Made by a program: the position numbers and the translations under genes. From Chloroflexota bacterium (GTDB lineage Bacteria > Chloroflexota > Anaerolineae > Anaerolineales > Villigracilaceae), in assembly GCA_016235425.1 (NCBI GenBank), contig JACRLC010000004.1, positions 1 through 64,000 of the forward strand: a DNA stretch of 64,000 nt. Reading direction: 5' to 3'. Position 1 is the first letter of the stretch. Each line of letters begins with the position of its first letter. The notes beneath the pieces are model-generated. The model ran no database searches. It was not told the DNA's origin and saw only the letters and a list, made by a program, of their open reading frames with translations. Below, in pieces: positions 51,620-58,190 of this stretch.

Positions 51620-52418
51620 GCTCACTACCCTGGGCAATCGAAAAAATCCGCCGCTCGTTTTTTTACATGGATTTCTCGGAAGCGGACAAAGCTGGCTCGA
51701 AATTGCGCGTCCGCTCAGTGAAGATTATTTTTGCATTTTGCCCGACCTGCCCGGTCACGGGGAAAATATAAATGGCAATCTTTCCGCGCCATTGAATTTC
51801 AACACTTTGACTGAATGGCTTCTTTATTTGCTGGACGAAATCCCCGCGCCGAAAATTCATCTCGTTGGATATTCGCTCGGCGGCCGCGCCGCCCTCGCGT
51901 TTGCCTGCCGTTACCCGGAGCGGATTCTTACGCTGACGCTTGAATCCGCAAGCCCCGGCATCACAGACGAATCCGAGCGCACCCGCAGACTTGCAGAGGA
52001 CTCAGCCCGCGCCGAATCCATTTTGAGAGAGGGCATGTCCGCCTTCGTTGACAAATGGTATCGAATGCCGCTCTTTGCCAGTTTGGATTCCCATCCTGAA
52101 AAATTATCCGCCATCAAAGAATCCGCCTCGCGCAACGATCCGCGCTGGATGGCAAAAGTTGTCCGCGAACTCAGCCCCGGCGCGCAGACTCCCTTATGGG
52201 ATTCAATTGCGAATCTTTCTTTTCCTGTTTCGTTGATCGCGGGCGGGAAAGATGAAAAGTATGTTCAGATCATTCAAAAAATGGCGGGGCGGATTCCAAA
52301 CGCACAACAGGTCATCGTTCCAGATGCAGGACATAATGTCCATGCGGAGCAGACGGAAGAATATATTTCTTTGCTACAAAAATTTCTTTGTTTCAAAAAC
52401 ACTTCGTTGGTCGAGTAG
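51612..52418 (+). CDS. menH: SHCHC synthase-like alpha/beta hydrolase MenH
   Basis: A 268-residue alpha/beta hydrolase. PLVFLHGFLGSGQSWLEIAR, LPDLPGHGENIN, the nucleophile Ser in LVGYSLGGRAALAFA, FVDKWYRMPLFASL and the His in VPDAGHNVHAEQ match MenH, which eliminates pyruvate from SEPHCHC. TTG 51612 is the only start codon between the preceding in-frame stop and the conserved HGF, and it overlaps the aroF stop as TTGA. The tail NTSLVE and TAG come from a family C palindrome. Confidence 0.92.
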   Translation: MSPLTTLGNRKNPPLVFLHGFLGSGQSWLEIARPLSEDYFCILPDLPGHGENINGNLSAPLNFNTLTEWLLYLLDEIPAPKIHLVGYSLGGRAALAFACRYPERILTLTLESASPGITDESERTRRLAEDSARAESILREGMSAFVDKWYRMPLFASLDSHPEKLSAIKESASRNDPRWMAKVVRELSPGAQTPLWDSIANLSFPVSLIAGGKDEKYVQIIQKMAGRIPNAQQVIVPDAGHNVHAEQTEEYISLLQKFLCFKNTSLVE

Positions 52419-52537
52419 CCCCGAGTGCAATTCGAGGGACGTATCGAGACCAACAAGTTTTCACCCATTTTTCGTTGTCATGCAACCTGGTGGTCTCGAT
52501 GCAGGCTGGAAAAAGCGCCCAGCCCTGCTCGACCACC
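52406..52537. repeat. Two family C palindromes after menH
   Basis: 52406-52454 (GTTGGTCGAGTAG ... CGTATCGAGACCAAC) contains the menH stop codon. 52489-52537 (GGTGGTCTCGATGCAGGC ... CTGCTCGACCACC) contains the inner GGCTGGAAAAAGC hairpin also seen at 25358-25404. Confidence 0.8.
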
Positions 52538-52549
52538 GAGTTCTTATGA

Positions 52550-52850
52550 GAACAGGATTCCCATTCTTGATTTTATTTTTCCAAATCGTCGTCCTCGTCC
52601 GCGACCAGGCCGCGGGACTTCCGCACAACTGCTTCAAAGTTTACGCAGTCTCGGCGCAGGGCGTTGTTCCGCTTTGTCTACCTGCCCGCCAGCCTGCCTG
52701 CGATTCTGACCGCGTTGCGACAGTCCATCGGCACGGCGGTGGCGGTGCTTTATATTTCAGAGTTGTTCGCGACGAAATATGGGCTTGGAATGTACTTCGG
52801 TGTGGATTGGTTGGAGCGCAAGTGGTGCAGGTGGAAGTTTGTGGGGTGAA
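52550..52850 (+). pseudogene. Relic of an SsuC/TauC-type ABC transporter permease
   Basis: Pieces in three frames read like one permease. LILFFQIVVLVRDQAAG (about 52565-52620) is followed by QLLQSLRSLGAGR, the EAA-loop region, in a different frame. From 52664 the sequence reads FRFVYLPASLPAILTALRQS and TAVAVLYISELFATKYGLG. At least two frameshifts separate the parts, and the rest of the gene is absent. Nitrate/sulfonate/aliphatic-type ABC permeases have this order. The relic is bracketed by a family C palindrome (ending 52537) and a family D one (52900-52944). Confidence 0.75.
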
Positions 52851-52899
52851 AGATCAGGACTTTCGCCCGGAGTGCAAAAACTTGCCCTGAGCTTGCCGA

Positions 52900-52944
52900 A
52901 GGGTCTCCTGATTTTGCACCGAAGTCAGGAGACTTCGGACTCCG
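52900..52944. repeat. Palindromic repeat, family D copy 3
   Basis: Contains CCGAAGTCAGGAGACTTCGG (52919-52938) flanked by GGGTCTCCTG and ACTCC. Confidence 0.75.
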
Positions 52945-53035
52945 TTGAGCGAAGGTCCAAAAGATATATCCATTGCTCGATGCAAAATTGTGCTTTATAG
53001 TTGCGGCATTATTTTCCCAGGAGAGATTATTTTCA

Positions 53036-53734
53036 ATGACCCTGCAAAAGCCCGCCCTCGACCCAATGATCTCCGCGCCGGACAGCAACGAATACTTTAA
53101 TTCCATCAGTCATCTGATCGGCGCGATCCTGTCCATTTCAGCGCTCGCGGTGCTGGTCACCTTATCCGCAATCGCCCACAAGCCTGCGCACGTGATCGGC
53201 TTTGCCATTTACGGCGCCAGTTTGTTCCTGTCCTTTCTCTTTAGCTGTCTTCTGCATTTCTTCCTGCTCTTTGGAAAGTACCTGCGTGTCTTCGGCGTTC
53301 TGGACCATGACGCCATTTACCTTCTCATCGCCGGCACTTACACACCCTTCTGCCTGACCATATTCAACGGCGCGACAGGCTGGTTATTATTCGGAATTAT
53401 CTGGAGCCTGGCGATCTTCTTCATCACACTCAAGTCCATTTTCTTTACGAAGATCTCGGTCCTGCTATCGAATATCAGCTTCCTGCTCATGGGCTGGCTG
53501 ATCATCTTCCTCATCGAGCCGATCTACATACAACTCGGAATGGGCGCGATCCTTCTCCTCCTCGCAGGCGGGCTCTCCTACACCATCGGCGCGTTGATCT
53601 TCGCCTTCGGCAGGCCCAACCCATTCCCGCCGCTTTTTGGCAGCCATGAGATCTGGCACCTGGCTGTTCTGCTTGGCAATGCGATCTTCTTTCTGGTCAT
53701 GCTTTTTTATGTTCTGCCCTACCCAGGCGGATAA
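53036..53734 (+). CDS. Hemolysin III / PAQR family membrane protein
   Basis: Start 53036 follows CAGGAGAG. The 232-residue seven-helix protein has the family's conserved polar residues: SHLIGAILS (N-terminal His), LLHFFLLFG, LDHDAIYLLIAGTYTPF (Asp/His of the metal site) and FGSHEIWHLAVLLGN (paired His near the C-terminus). PAQR proteins are zinc-dependent hydrolases in eukaryotes, and the bacterial role is unclear; haemolysis need not apply. It lies 9 bases before the next membrane-protein gene. Confidence 0.9.
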   Translation: MTLQKPALDPMISAPDSNEYFNSISHLIGAILSISALAVLVTLSAIAHKPAHVIGFAIYGASLFLSFLFSCLLHFFLLFGKYLRVFGVLDHDAIYLLIAGTYTPFCLTIFNGATGWLLFGIIWSLAIFFITLKSIFFTKISVLLSNISFLLMGWLIIFLIEPIYIQLGMGAILLLLAGGLSYTIGALIFAFGRPNPFPPLFGSHEIWHLAVLLGNAIFFLVMLFYVLPYPGG

Positions 53735-53742
53735 TTATCGCC

Positions 53743-55008
53743 ATGCCCATCACACTAACCCTCATCACAGAACTCTTCTTCTTTGGCTTCACATTATGGC
53801 TTGGAGCATACCTGCTTGCACGCGCTCCCCAAAAGATGACCGTCCTCCTCACAGGCCTGGGCTTGCTCGCCTACGCGCTCGCTCTGGCCGTTGTGATCAT
53901 CTTCAGCCGCTTCATTCTGATCATCATGCTCCTCCCTGCTCTATTGTGGGTTGGTGCGGCGATCCATTTACTCCCCGAAGAATCAAACGCGCGTCCGGTG
54001 CTTCTTCGCGTCTGGGCGCTCGCTTTCATTCCAATCGCCATCCTTACCTTGCTCAACGGTTGGTTTGCCGCGCTCATCATCGGCGCGTTGCTTGCCTGCG
54101 CGGTGATGATCTCACGCCTCGCCGCACTCTCCCGTTTCAAGAATACCATTGCACTCATCGCAGTTCTCGCGCTCTTCATTACCCTCAGCACAGGTCTGTT
54201 AATCCTCCCCCTCAACTGGTTTCCGCCCATCTGGGGCATCACCCTCCTCGGCCTCGACTTGATCTGCCTCGGCCTCGCCATCACCACCTGGGACGCGTTC
54301 GATGAAGGCGAAACGATCCGCGCGCATCTTCTGCGCTCATTCGTTTCGGCCTTTTATTACGCGGGTATTCCCGCCGCCCTCGTCATCGCGCTCAACGGAA
54401 ATCTGCTTCTGCTCGTATGCCTGACCGCATTCGGAATTCTGGCCCAAACCTTTTCCGACTCAATTCAGGCCCTGCTGGATAAACTGACCCTCCCGCCTCA
54501 AATCAATGACCAGCGCCAGACTCTGCGCGAAACAGCGGACGCCCTGCCGCGTCTTTCCGCCCTCGATCCTGCTGAGGCCGACGATATGGAGTTCGCGCGT
54601 CTGACGCGGCGTGCCCTCTCCCATCTCGGCGACCTGCCCAAGCTGGCCGCCAGCCCACTGACGAATCTCTCCTCCGTCAACGGAACCAACCCGCTCGACC
54701 GCGCTCAATCACTCAAGTCTCTGCTCATAGAAAGCATTCAAAAACTCAAGCCGCAATCCAACGACAGCTTTGGCACAACCGATGAATGGCGTTACTACAA
54801 TTCCCTGCATTTCCCCTACGTGCTGGGACTCAAACCCTACACCCACCGCGCAGACTACGCCTCCCTCGACGCGTCTTCCCGCGCGGTCCTCGATTGGTTC
54901 CAAACCTCCGTCCCCGAACGGACGTTGCACAACTGGCAAAACACCGCGGCAAAATTGGTCGCGGAAGATTTAAAAGTAAGTCGGACTGACAGTCCGATCC
55001 CGATGTAG
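53743..55008 (+). CDS. Unknown membrane protein with 7-8 helices and soluble C-terminal domain
   Basis: A 421-residue protein. The first about 240 residues give seven or eight membrane helices. The remainder is soluble and helical with TDEWRYYNSLHFPYVLGLKP and a VLDWFQTSVPERTLHNWQ segment. Repeated families of this kind occur in Chloroflexota next to signalling genes, but no named domain is recognised. The last 9-10 residues (VSRTDSPIPM) and TAG are encoded by the RAYT-type palindromes at 54979-55028. It is co-directional with the PAQR gene (8-base gap). Confidence 0.7.
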   Translation: MPITLTLITELFFFGFTLWLGAYLLARAPQKMTVLLTGLGLLAYALALAVVIIFSRFILIIMLLPALLWVGAAIHLLPEESNARPVLLRVWALAFIPIAILTLLNGWFAALIIGALLACAVMISRLAALSRFKNTIALIAVLALFITLSTGLLILPLNWFPPIWGITLLGLDLICLGLAITTWDAFDEGETIRAHLLRSFVSAFYYAGIPAALVIALNGNLLLLVCLTAFGILAQTFSDSIQALLDKLTLPPQINDQRQTLRETADALPRLSALDPAEADDMEFARLTRRALSHLGDLPKLAASPLTNLSSVNGTNPLDRAQSLKSLLIESIQKLKPQSNDSFGTTDEWRYYNSLHFPYVLGLKPYTHRADYASLDASSRAVLDWFQTSVPERTLHNWQNTAAKLVAEDLKVSRTDSPIPM

Positions 55009-55112
55009 GTCGGATTGGCAATCCGACCTTTACCGCGTATCAATAATCCGATTATCCTTGAGTACAATATAGGCCAGCACATACAACGGATCGGAGTACC
55101 ACTCCGACCTAC
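54979..55112. repeat. Three RAYT-type palindromes (family B) upstream of the RAYT gene
   Basis: Units at 54979-54998 (AGTCGGACTGACAGTCCGAT), 55005-55028 (GTAGGTCGGATTGGCAATCC plus GACC) and 55088-55112 (core TCGGAGTACCACTCCGA). The second supplies the stop codon TAG of the preceding gene. The third lies 13 bases before the RAYT start. Confidence 0.88.
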
Positions 55113-55124
55113 TTCAATAACATC

Positions 55125-55799
55125 ATGACTGAACTTCGCGAATACTATCACCGCCACCTCCCACACTGGCAACCAAGAGATGCAATACTGTTTGTTACTT
55201 TTCGGCTGAAAGATTCGTTGCCATACACAGTAATTGAATGCTTACGCGCAGAAAGAGAGCGAAAGAAGCTCGCTCTCAACAATCTCCCTGAATCTGAACG
55301 CACAAAGCAAGATTACCTGGATGAGCGCCGCTCATTCGGCAGGTGGGATTCATCATTGGATAAAGCAGATTTTGGCCCCCGTTGGTTATCTCAACCAGAA
55401 GTTGCGGACATTGTAAAAGAAGCCTTGCAATATCGCGATAAGCGCGTATATGACCTCTACGCTTTTTCTATCATGTCCAATCACGTTCACGCAGTTTTCG
55501 AACCATTAGCAGGTAGGTCGGGACCGCATCCCGACCCGTTGGACTACCAGTCCGACCTACAGATTTTGTCTTTGCACAAAATCATGCAGTCATTAAAACG
55601 ACATACCGCCCGTCAAGCCAATATTGTTCTTGGCAGAGAAGGCGGATTCTGGCAGGATGAAAGCTATGACCATGTGATTCGAGACAACGAGGAATTTCTC
55701 CGAATCATTCATTATGTTTTGGAAAACCCTGTCAAGGCAGGACTGGTCTCAAGATGGGATGAATGGCCATGGACATATTATAAGGAGAGCATGGTGTAG
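55125..55799 (+). CDS. REP-associated tyrosine transposase (RAYT) with its own palindrome inside
   Basis: A 224-residue Y1/HUH single-strand transposase. The HUH motif is in MSNHVHAVFEPL (H120, H122), and the catalytic tyrosine is Y181 in FWQDESYDHVIRDNEEF. IIHYVLENPVKAGLV is a RAYT hallmark. Family B palindromes surround the gene on both sides, and residues about 130-146 (GRSGPHPDPLDYQSDLQ) are a 48-base palindrome inserted in frame between the HUH and tyrosine motifs. The stop is the TAG of the downstream palindrome. Such enzymes mobilise REP sequences as single strands; the enzyme looks intact apart from the insertion. Confidence 0.92.
   Translation: MTELREYYHRHLPHWQPRDAILFVTFRLKDSLPYTVIECLRAERERKKLALNNLPESERTKQDYLDERRSFGRWDSSLDKADFGPRWLSQPEVADIVKEALQYRDKRVYDLYAFSIMSNHVHAVFEPLAGRSGPHPDPLDYQSDLQILSLHKIMQSLKRHTARQANIVLGREGGFWQDESYDHVIRDNEEFLRIIHYVLENPVKAGLVSRWDEWPWTYYKESMV
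55513..55560. repeat. RAYT-type palindromes inside the RAYT gene
   Basis: Two units: GTAGGTCGGGACCGCATCCC then GACCC, and GTTGGACTACCAGTCCGACC then TAC. The 48 bases are in frame with the RAYT coding sequence. Confidence 0.88.
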
Positions 55800-55823
55800 A
55801 GTCGGACTGCCAGTCCGACCTAC
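55796..55823. repeat. RAYT-type palindrome downstream of the RAYT gene
   Basis: GTAGAGTCGGACTGCCAGTC then CGACCTAC. It contains the RAYT stop codon TAG. Confidence 0.88.
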
Positions 55824-55902
55824 AACTGGCAGTACTTGGCAGTTCGTTTCGTGGACTTGGCAGTCCCTAATTCATAAAATGGGTGGAAAAGGAGATAAAA
55901 CC

Positions 55903-56283
55903 ATGAACTCACAAACCACCCTTCGCCGCATACTGGACGCAAACGCCGTCTTCTCAGCCACCAGCGGACTTTTCTTCTTCGTTGCGGCCAAACCGCTGGC
56001 AGAATTTCTCGGCGCAAGTTCACTCGTGATGACCATCCTCACAATCCTCTTGTTCGGCTATGCCGCGTTGATTACGTTCAACACATCCCGACCCGCGATC
56101 AGCCGGAACTTCGTGCTCTTCACCGTCTTCGGTGACTCGGGCTGGGTTCTCGCCAGCATCCTGCTCCTCGTCACAAGTTGGTTCCCTTTCAGCGCGGATG
56201 CCAAGTGGGCCATCGGCCTGACGGCTGTGGCAGTGGATATCCTTGCCACGCTTCAGTTTCTTGAATGGCGTAAGATGGATTAA
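55903..56283 (+). CDS. Small four-helix integral membrane protein
   Basis: ATG 55903 follows AAAAGGAG. The 126-residue protein has four membrane helices (LDANAVFSATSGLFFFVAAK, then three more) and ends with LEWRKMD. It resembles small uncharacterised Chloroflexota membrane proteins. No catalytic motif. Its terminator at 56302-56328 separates it from the flavoprotein gene. Confidence 0.75.
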   Translation: MNSQTTLRRILDANAVFSATSGLFFFVAAKPLAEFLGASSLVMTILTILLFGYAALITFNTSRPAISRNFVLFTVFGDSGWVLASILLLVTSWFPFSADAKWAIGLTAVAVDILATLQFLEWRKMD

Positions 56284-56301
56284 ACAGGTCAACATATACG
56301 A

Positions 56302-56328
56302 ACCACGCGGCTTTTTGAGCCGCGTGGT
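56302..56328 (+). terminator. Strong hairpin terminator
   Basis: ACCACGCGGCT / AGCCGCGTGGT, 11-bp stem with a short TTTTG loop, then CTGTTT. Confidence 0.75.
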
Positions 56329-56350
56329 CTGTTTAAGATATACTTCCCGC

Positions 56351-57580
56351 ATGGTTATTAAAAAAGTTGTAGTGGCCGGCGGCGGGCCTGCAGGACTCAT
56401 GGCCGCGGAGGTCATGAGCCAGGGCGGTTTGCGCGTCGATGTGTACGACGCCATGTCATCGGTTGGACATAAGTTTTTGCGCGCAGGAACGGGCGGATTG
56501 AACATCACGCACTCGGAGCCGTTCGATAAATTTCTTTCGCGCTACGGACCGCGCCGCGCAGAAATCGAGCCTTTGCTCAGGCAATTCGGGCCGCAGGACT
56601 TGCGTAATTGGGTTCACGCTCTTGGCTTTGAAACCTTTGTCGGCACATCGGGGCGCGTATTCCCGGTTGGCATGAAGGCGAGTCCCTTACTGAGAGCATG
56701 GCTGAAGAGATTGCAGGATGGCGGCGTGACCTTTCATCTTCGCCACAAATGGCTTGGATGGAATGAGGACAAATCCTTGAAATTTGAAACACCCGAGGGC
56801 GAAATATCTGTCCGCGCGGACGCGGTCATATTGGCACTCGGCGGCGGGAGTTGGCGGCGACTCGGCTCGGATGGCGCGTGGGTCAATTTGCTGAGGCAGG
56901 CCGGGGTCCGGGTGGAGGCGTTGAAACCGTCGAATTGCGGGTTCGATGTCCGGTGGTCGGATCATTTTCGGGAACGGTACAATGGTCATCCAGTGAAGCC
57001 GGTCATATTGACGTTCAAGGATTCGTTTCGACAGCAGGGTGAATTCATTGTGACGGAAACGGGAGTGGAGGGAAGCCTCATCTACGCGGCCTCAGCATTG
57101 TTGCGGGAGGAAATTGAAGCAAACGGGACGGCGATTATCCAACTCGATCTCGCGCCGAATTTTTCGGAAGGACAGGTGATGGAAAGACTTGCCCGCCCGC
57201 GCGGGTCAAAGACGATGTCGAGTCATCTCGAAAGGACGCTCGCGATTCGAGGCGTGAAATCCGGGTTGTTGCGGGAGTTTGCAGCGAGGGAGGATTTCGA
57301 GAAGAATGAGATCCTGGCAAAGGCCATCAAGGGCCTGACTGTCCCGTTGATTTCGCCGCGCCCTTTGGATGAAGCCATCAGCACCGCGGGAGGAGTCTCA
57401 TTCAAGGAACTCGATGAGCAGTTGATGATCCGCAAAATCCCGGGCATTTTTTGCGCGGGCGAAATGCTGGATTGGGAAGCGCCGACGGGAGGCTATTTGC
57501 TCACGGCCTGTTTTTCAAGCGGGCGAGCGGCAGGACTGGGTGTTTTGAAGTGGATTGGCAATCGGCATGAGTCATCATAA
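56351..57580 (+). CDS. BaiN/HI0933-type FAD flavoprotein (TIGR03862-like)
   Basis: Start 56351 gives the FAD-binding motif VVVAGGGPAGLMAAEVM at once; the longer frame upstream is not conserved. The 409-residue protein has AGTGGLNITHSEPFDKFLSR, GRVFPVGMKASPLLRAWLKR, GGVTFHLRHKWLGW, LALGGGSWRRLGSDG and TAGGVSFKELDEQLMIR, then GIFCAGEMLDWEAPTGGYLL, which place it in the flavoprotein group annotated as TIGR03862. The group contains a bile-acid reductase (BaiN) and uncharacterised enzymes; the substrate is unknown. Confidence 0.9.
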   Translation: MVIKKVVVAGGGPAGLMAAEVMSQGGLRVDVYDAMSSVGHKFLRAGTGGLNITHSEPFDKFLSRYGPRRAEIEPLLRQFGPQDLRNWVHALGFETFVGTSGRVFPVGMKASPLLRAWLKRLQDGGVTFHLRHKWLGWNEDKSLKFETPEGEISVRADAVILALGGGSWRRLGSDGAWVNLLRQAGVRVEALKPSNCGFDVRWSDHFRERYNGHPVKPVILTFKDSFRQQGEFIVTETGVEGSLIYAASALLREEIEANGTAIIQLDLAPNFSEGQVMERLARPRGSKTMSSHLERTLAIRGVKSGLLREFAAREDFEKNEILAKAIKGLTVPLISPRPLDEAISTAGGVSFKELDEQLMIRKIPGIFCAGEMLDWEAPTGGYLLTACFSSGRAAGLGVLKWIGNRHESS

Positions 57581-57635
57581 AATTGTGAAGCGATATGAAT
57601 GCCGCATTAAACTTTATCGGAAAGGATAAACAGAT

Positions 57636-58149
57636 ATGGCAGAGCTAAAAACCAAAATGACTGATGCAAGCGTGGCCAAATTTATTGATGCAATACCGGA
57701 TGAAAGCATAAAAAGGGATTGCCGGACGATCATGGAGATCATGAAGAAAGCCACCGGCGCAAAACCGAAAATGTGGGGTTCGAGCATCGTCGGGTTTGGG
57801 TCATATCACTACAAGTATCAGTACTTCACGAAAATTGAAAGAGTTCCCGAAAACAGGGGTGCGGGCGTACGCCCGCACCCCTGTTTTCGGGCTTCTCCTC
57901 GTCGTTTCGTGATCTACTGAGTATGAAAGCGGACGTGAGAATGATTGGTTCCTGGTTGGTTTTTCACCCCGTAAACAAAACCTGACGCTCTACCTCATGA
58001 GCGGCTTCGATGATTACAGCAGTCTTCTCCAAAAACTTGGCAAACACTCGCTGGGAAAGGGTTGTCTCTATATCAAAAAACTGGATGATGTCCAATTGCC
58101 CGTATTGAAGGAGCTGGTGCAAAAGTCAGTGGAGAAGATGTCGAAGTAA
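57636..58149 (+). pseudogene. DUF1801 protein gene interrupted by a MITE
   Basis: The N-terminal part (MAELKTKMTDASVAKFIDAI onward) and KMWGSSIVGFGSYHYKY are typical DUF1801. After KY a 101-base palindromic element is inserted, and the open frame stops at 57920. Directly beyond it the sequence continues in register as ESGRENDWFLVGFSPRKQNL, then LYLMSGFDDYS, to a stop at 58147-58149. Removing positions 57819-57924 (element plus one copy of the duplicated target) restores an uninterrupted frame of about 135 codons. DUF1801 proteins are small YdhG-like proteins of unknown function. Confidence 0.9.
57819..57919. mobile_element. 101-bp MITE with perfect 46-bp internal palindrome
   Basis: The ends are CAGTACTTCACGAAA and, in complement, CAGTAGATCACGAAA, a terminal inverted repeat with 12 of 15 matches. 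It is flanked by a 5-bp direct repeat AGTAT (57814-57818 and 57920-57924), the likely target-site duplication. Positions 57846-57891 are a perfect palindrome (CCCGAAAACAGGGGTGCGGG ... ). No coding sequence of its own. Confidence 0.88.
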
Positions 58150-58154
58150 GGCAA

Positions 58155-58180
58155 GGAGTCCAAAATCTCCTGATTTTGAA
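58155..58180. repeat. Short palindrome, family D-like
   Basis: GGAGTCCAAAATCTCCTGAT plus TTTGAA; arms CAAAAT and ATTTTG around CTCCTG. It lies just after the DUF1801 gene end. Confidence 0.55.
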
Positions 58181-58190
58181 CCCCTTTTTG

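Noticed and set aside
57846..57891. The 46-bp perfect palindrome as a transcription terminator
   Set aside because: It is inside a gene, lacks a following T-run and sits within an element with terminal repeats and target duplications.
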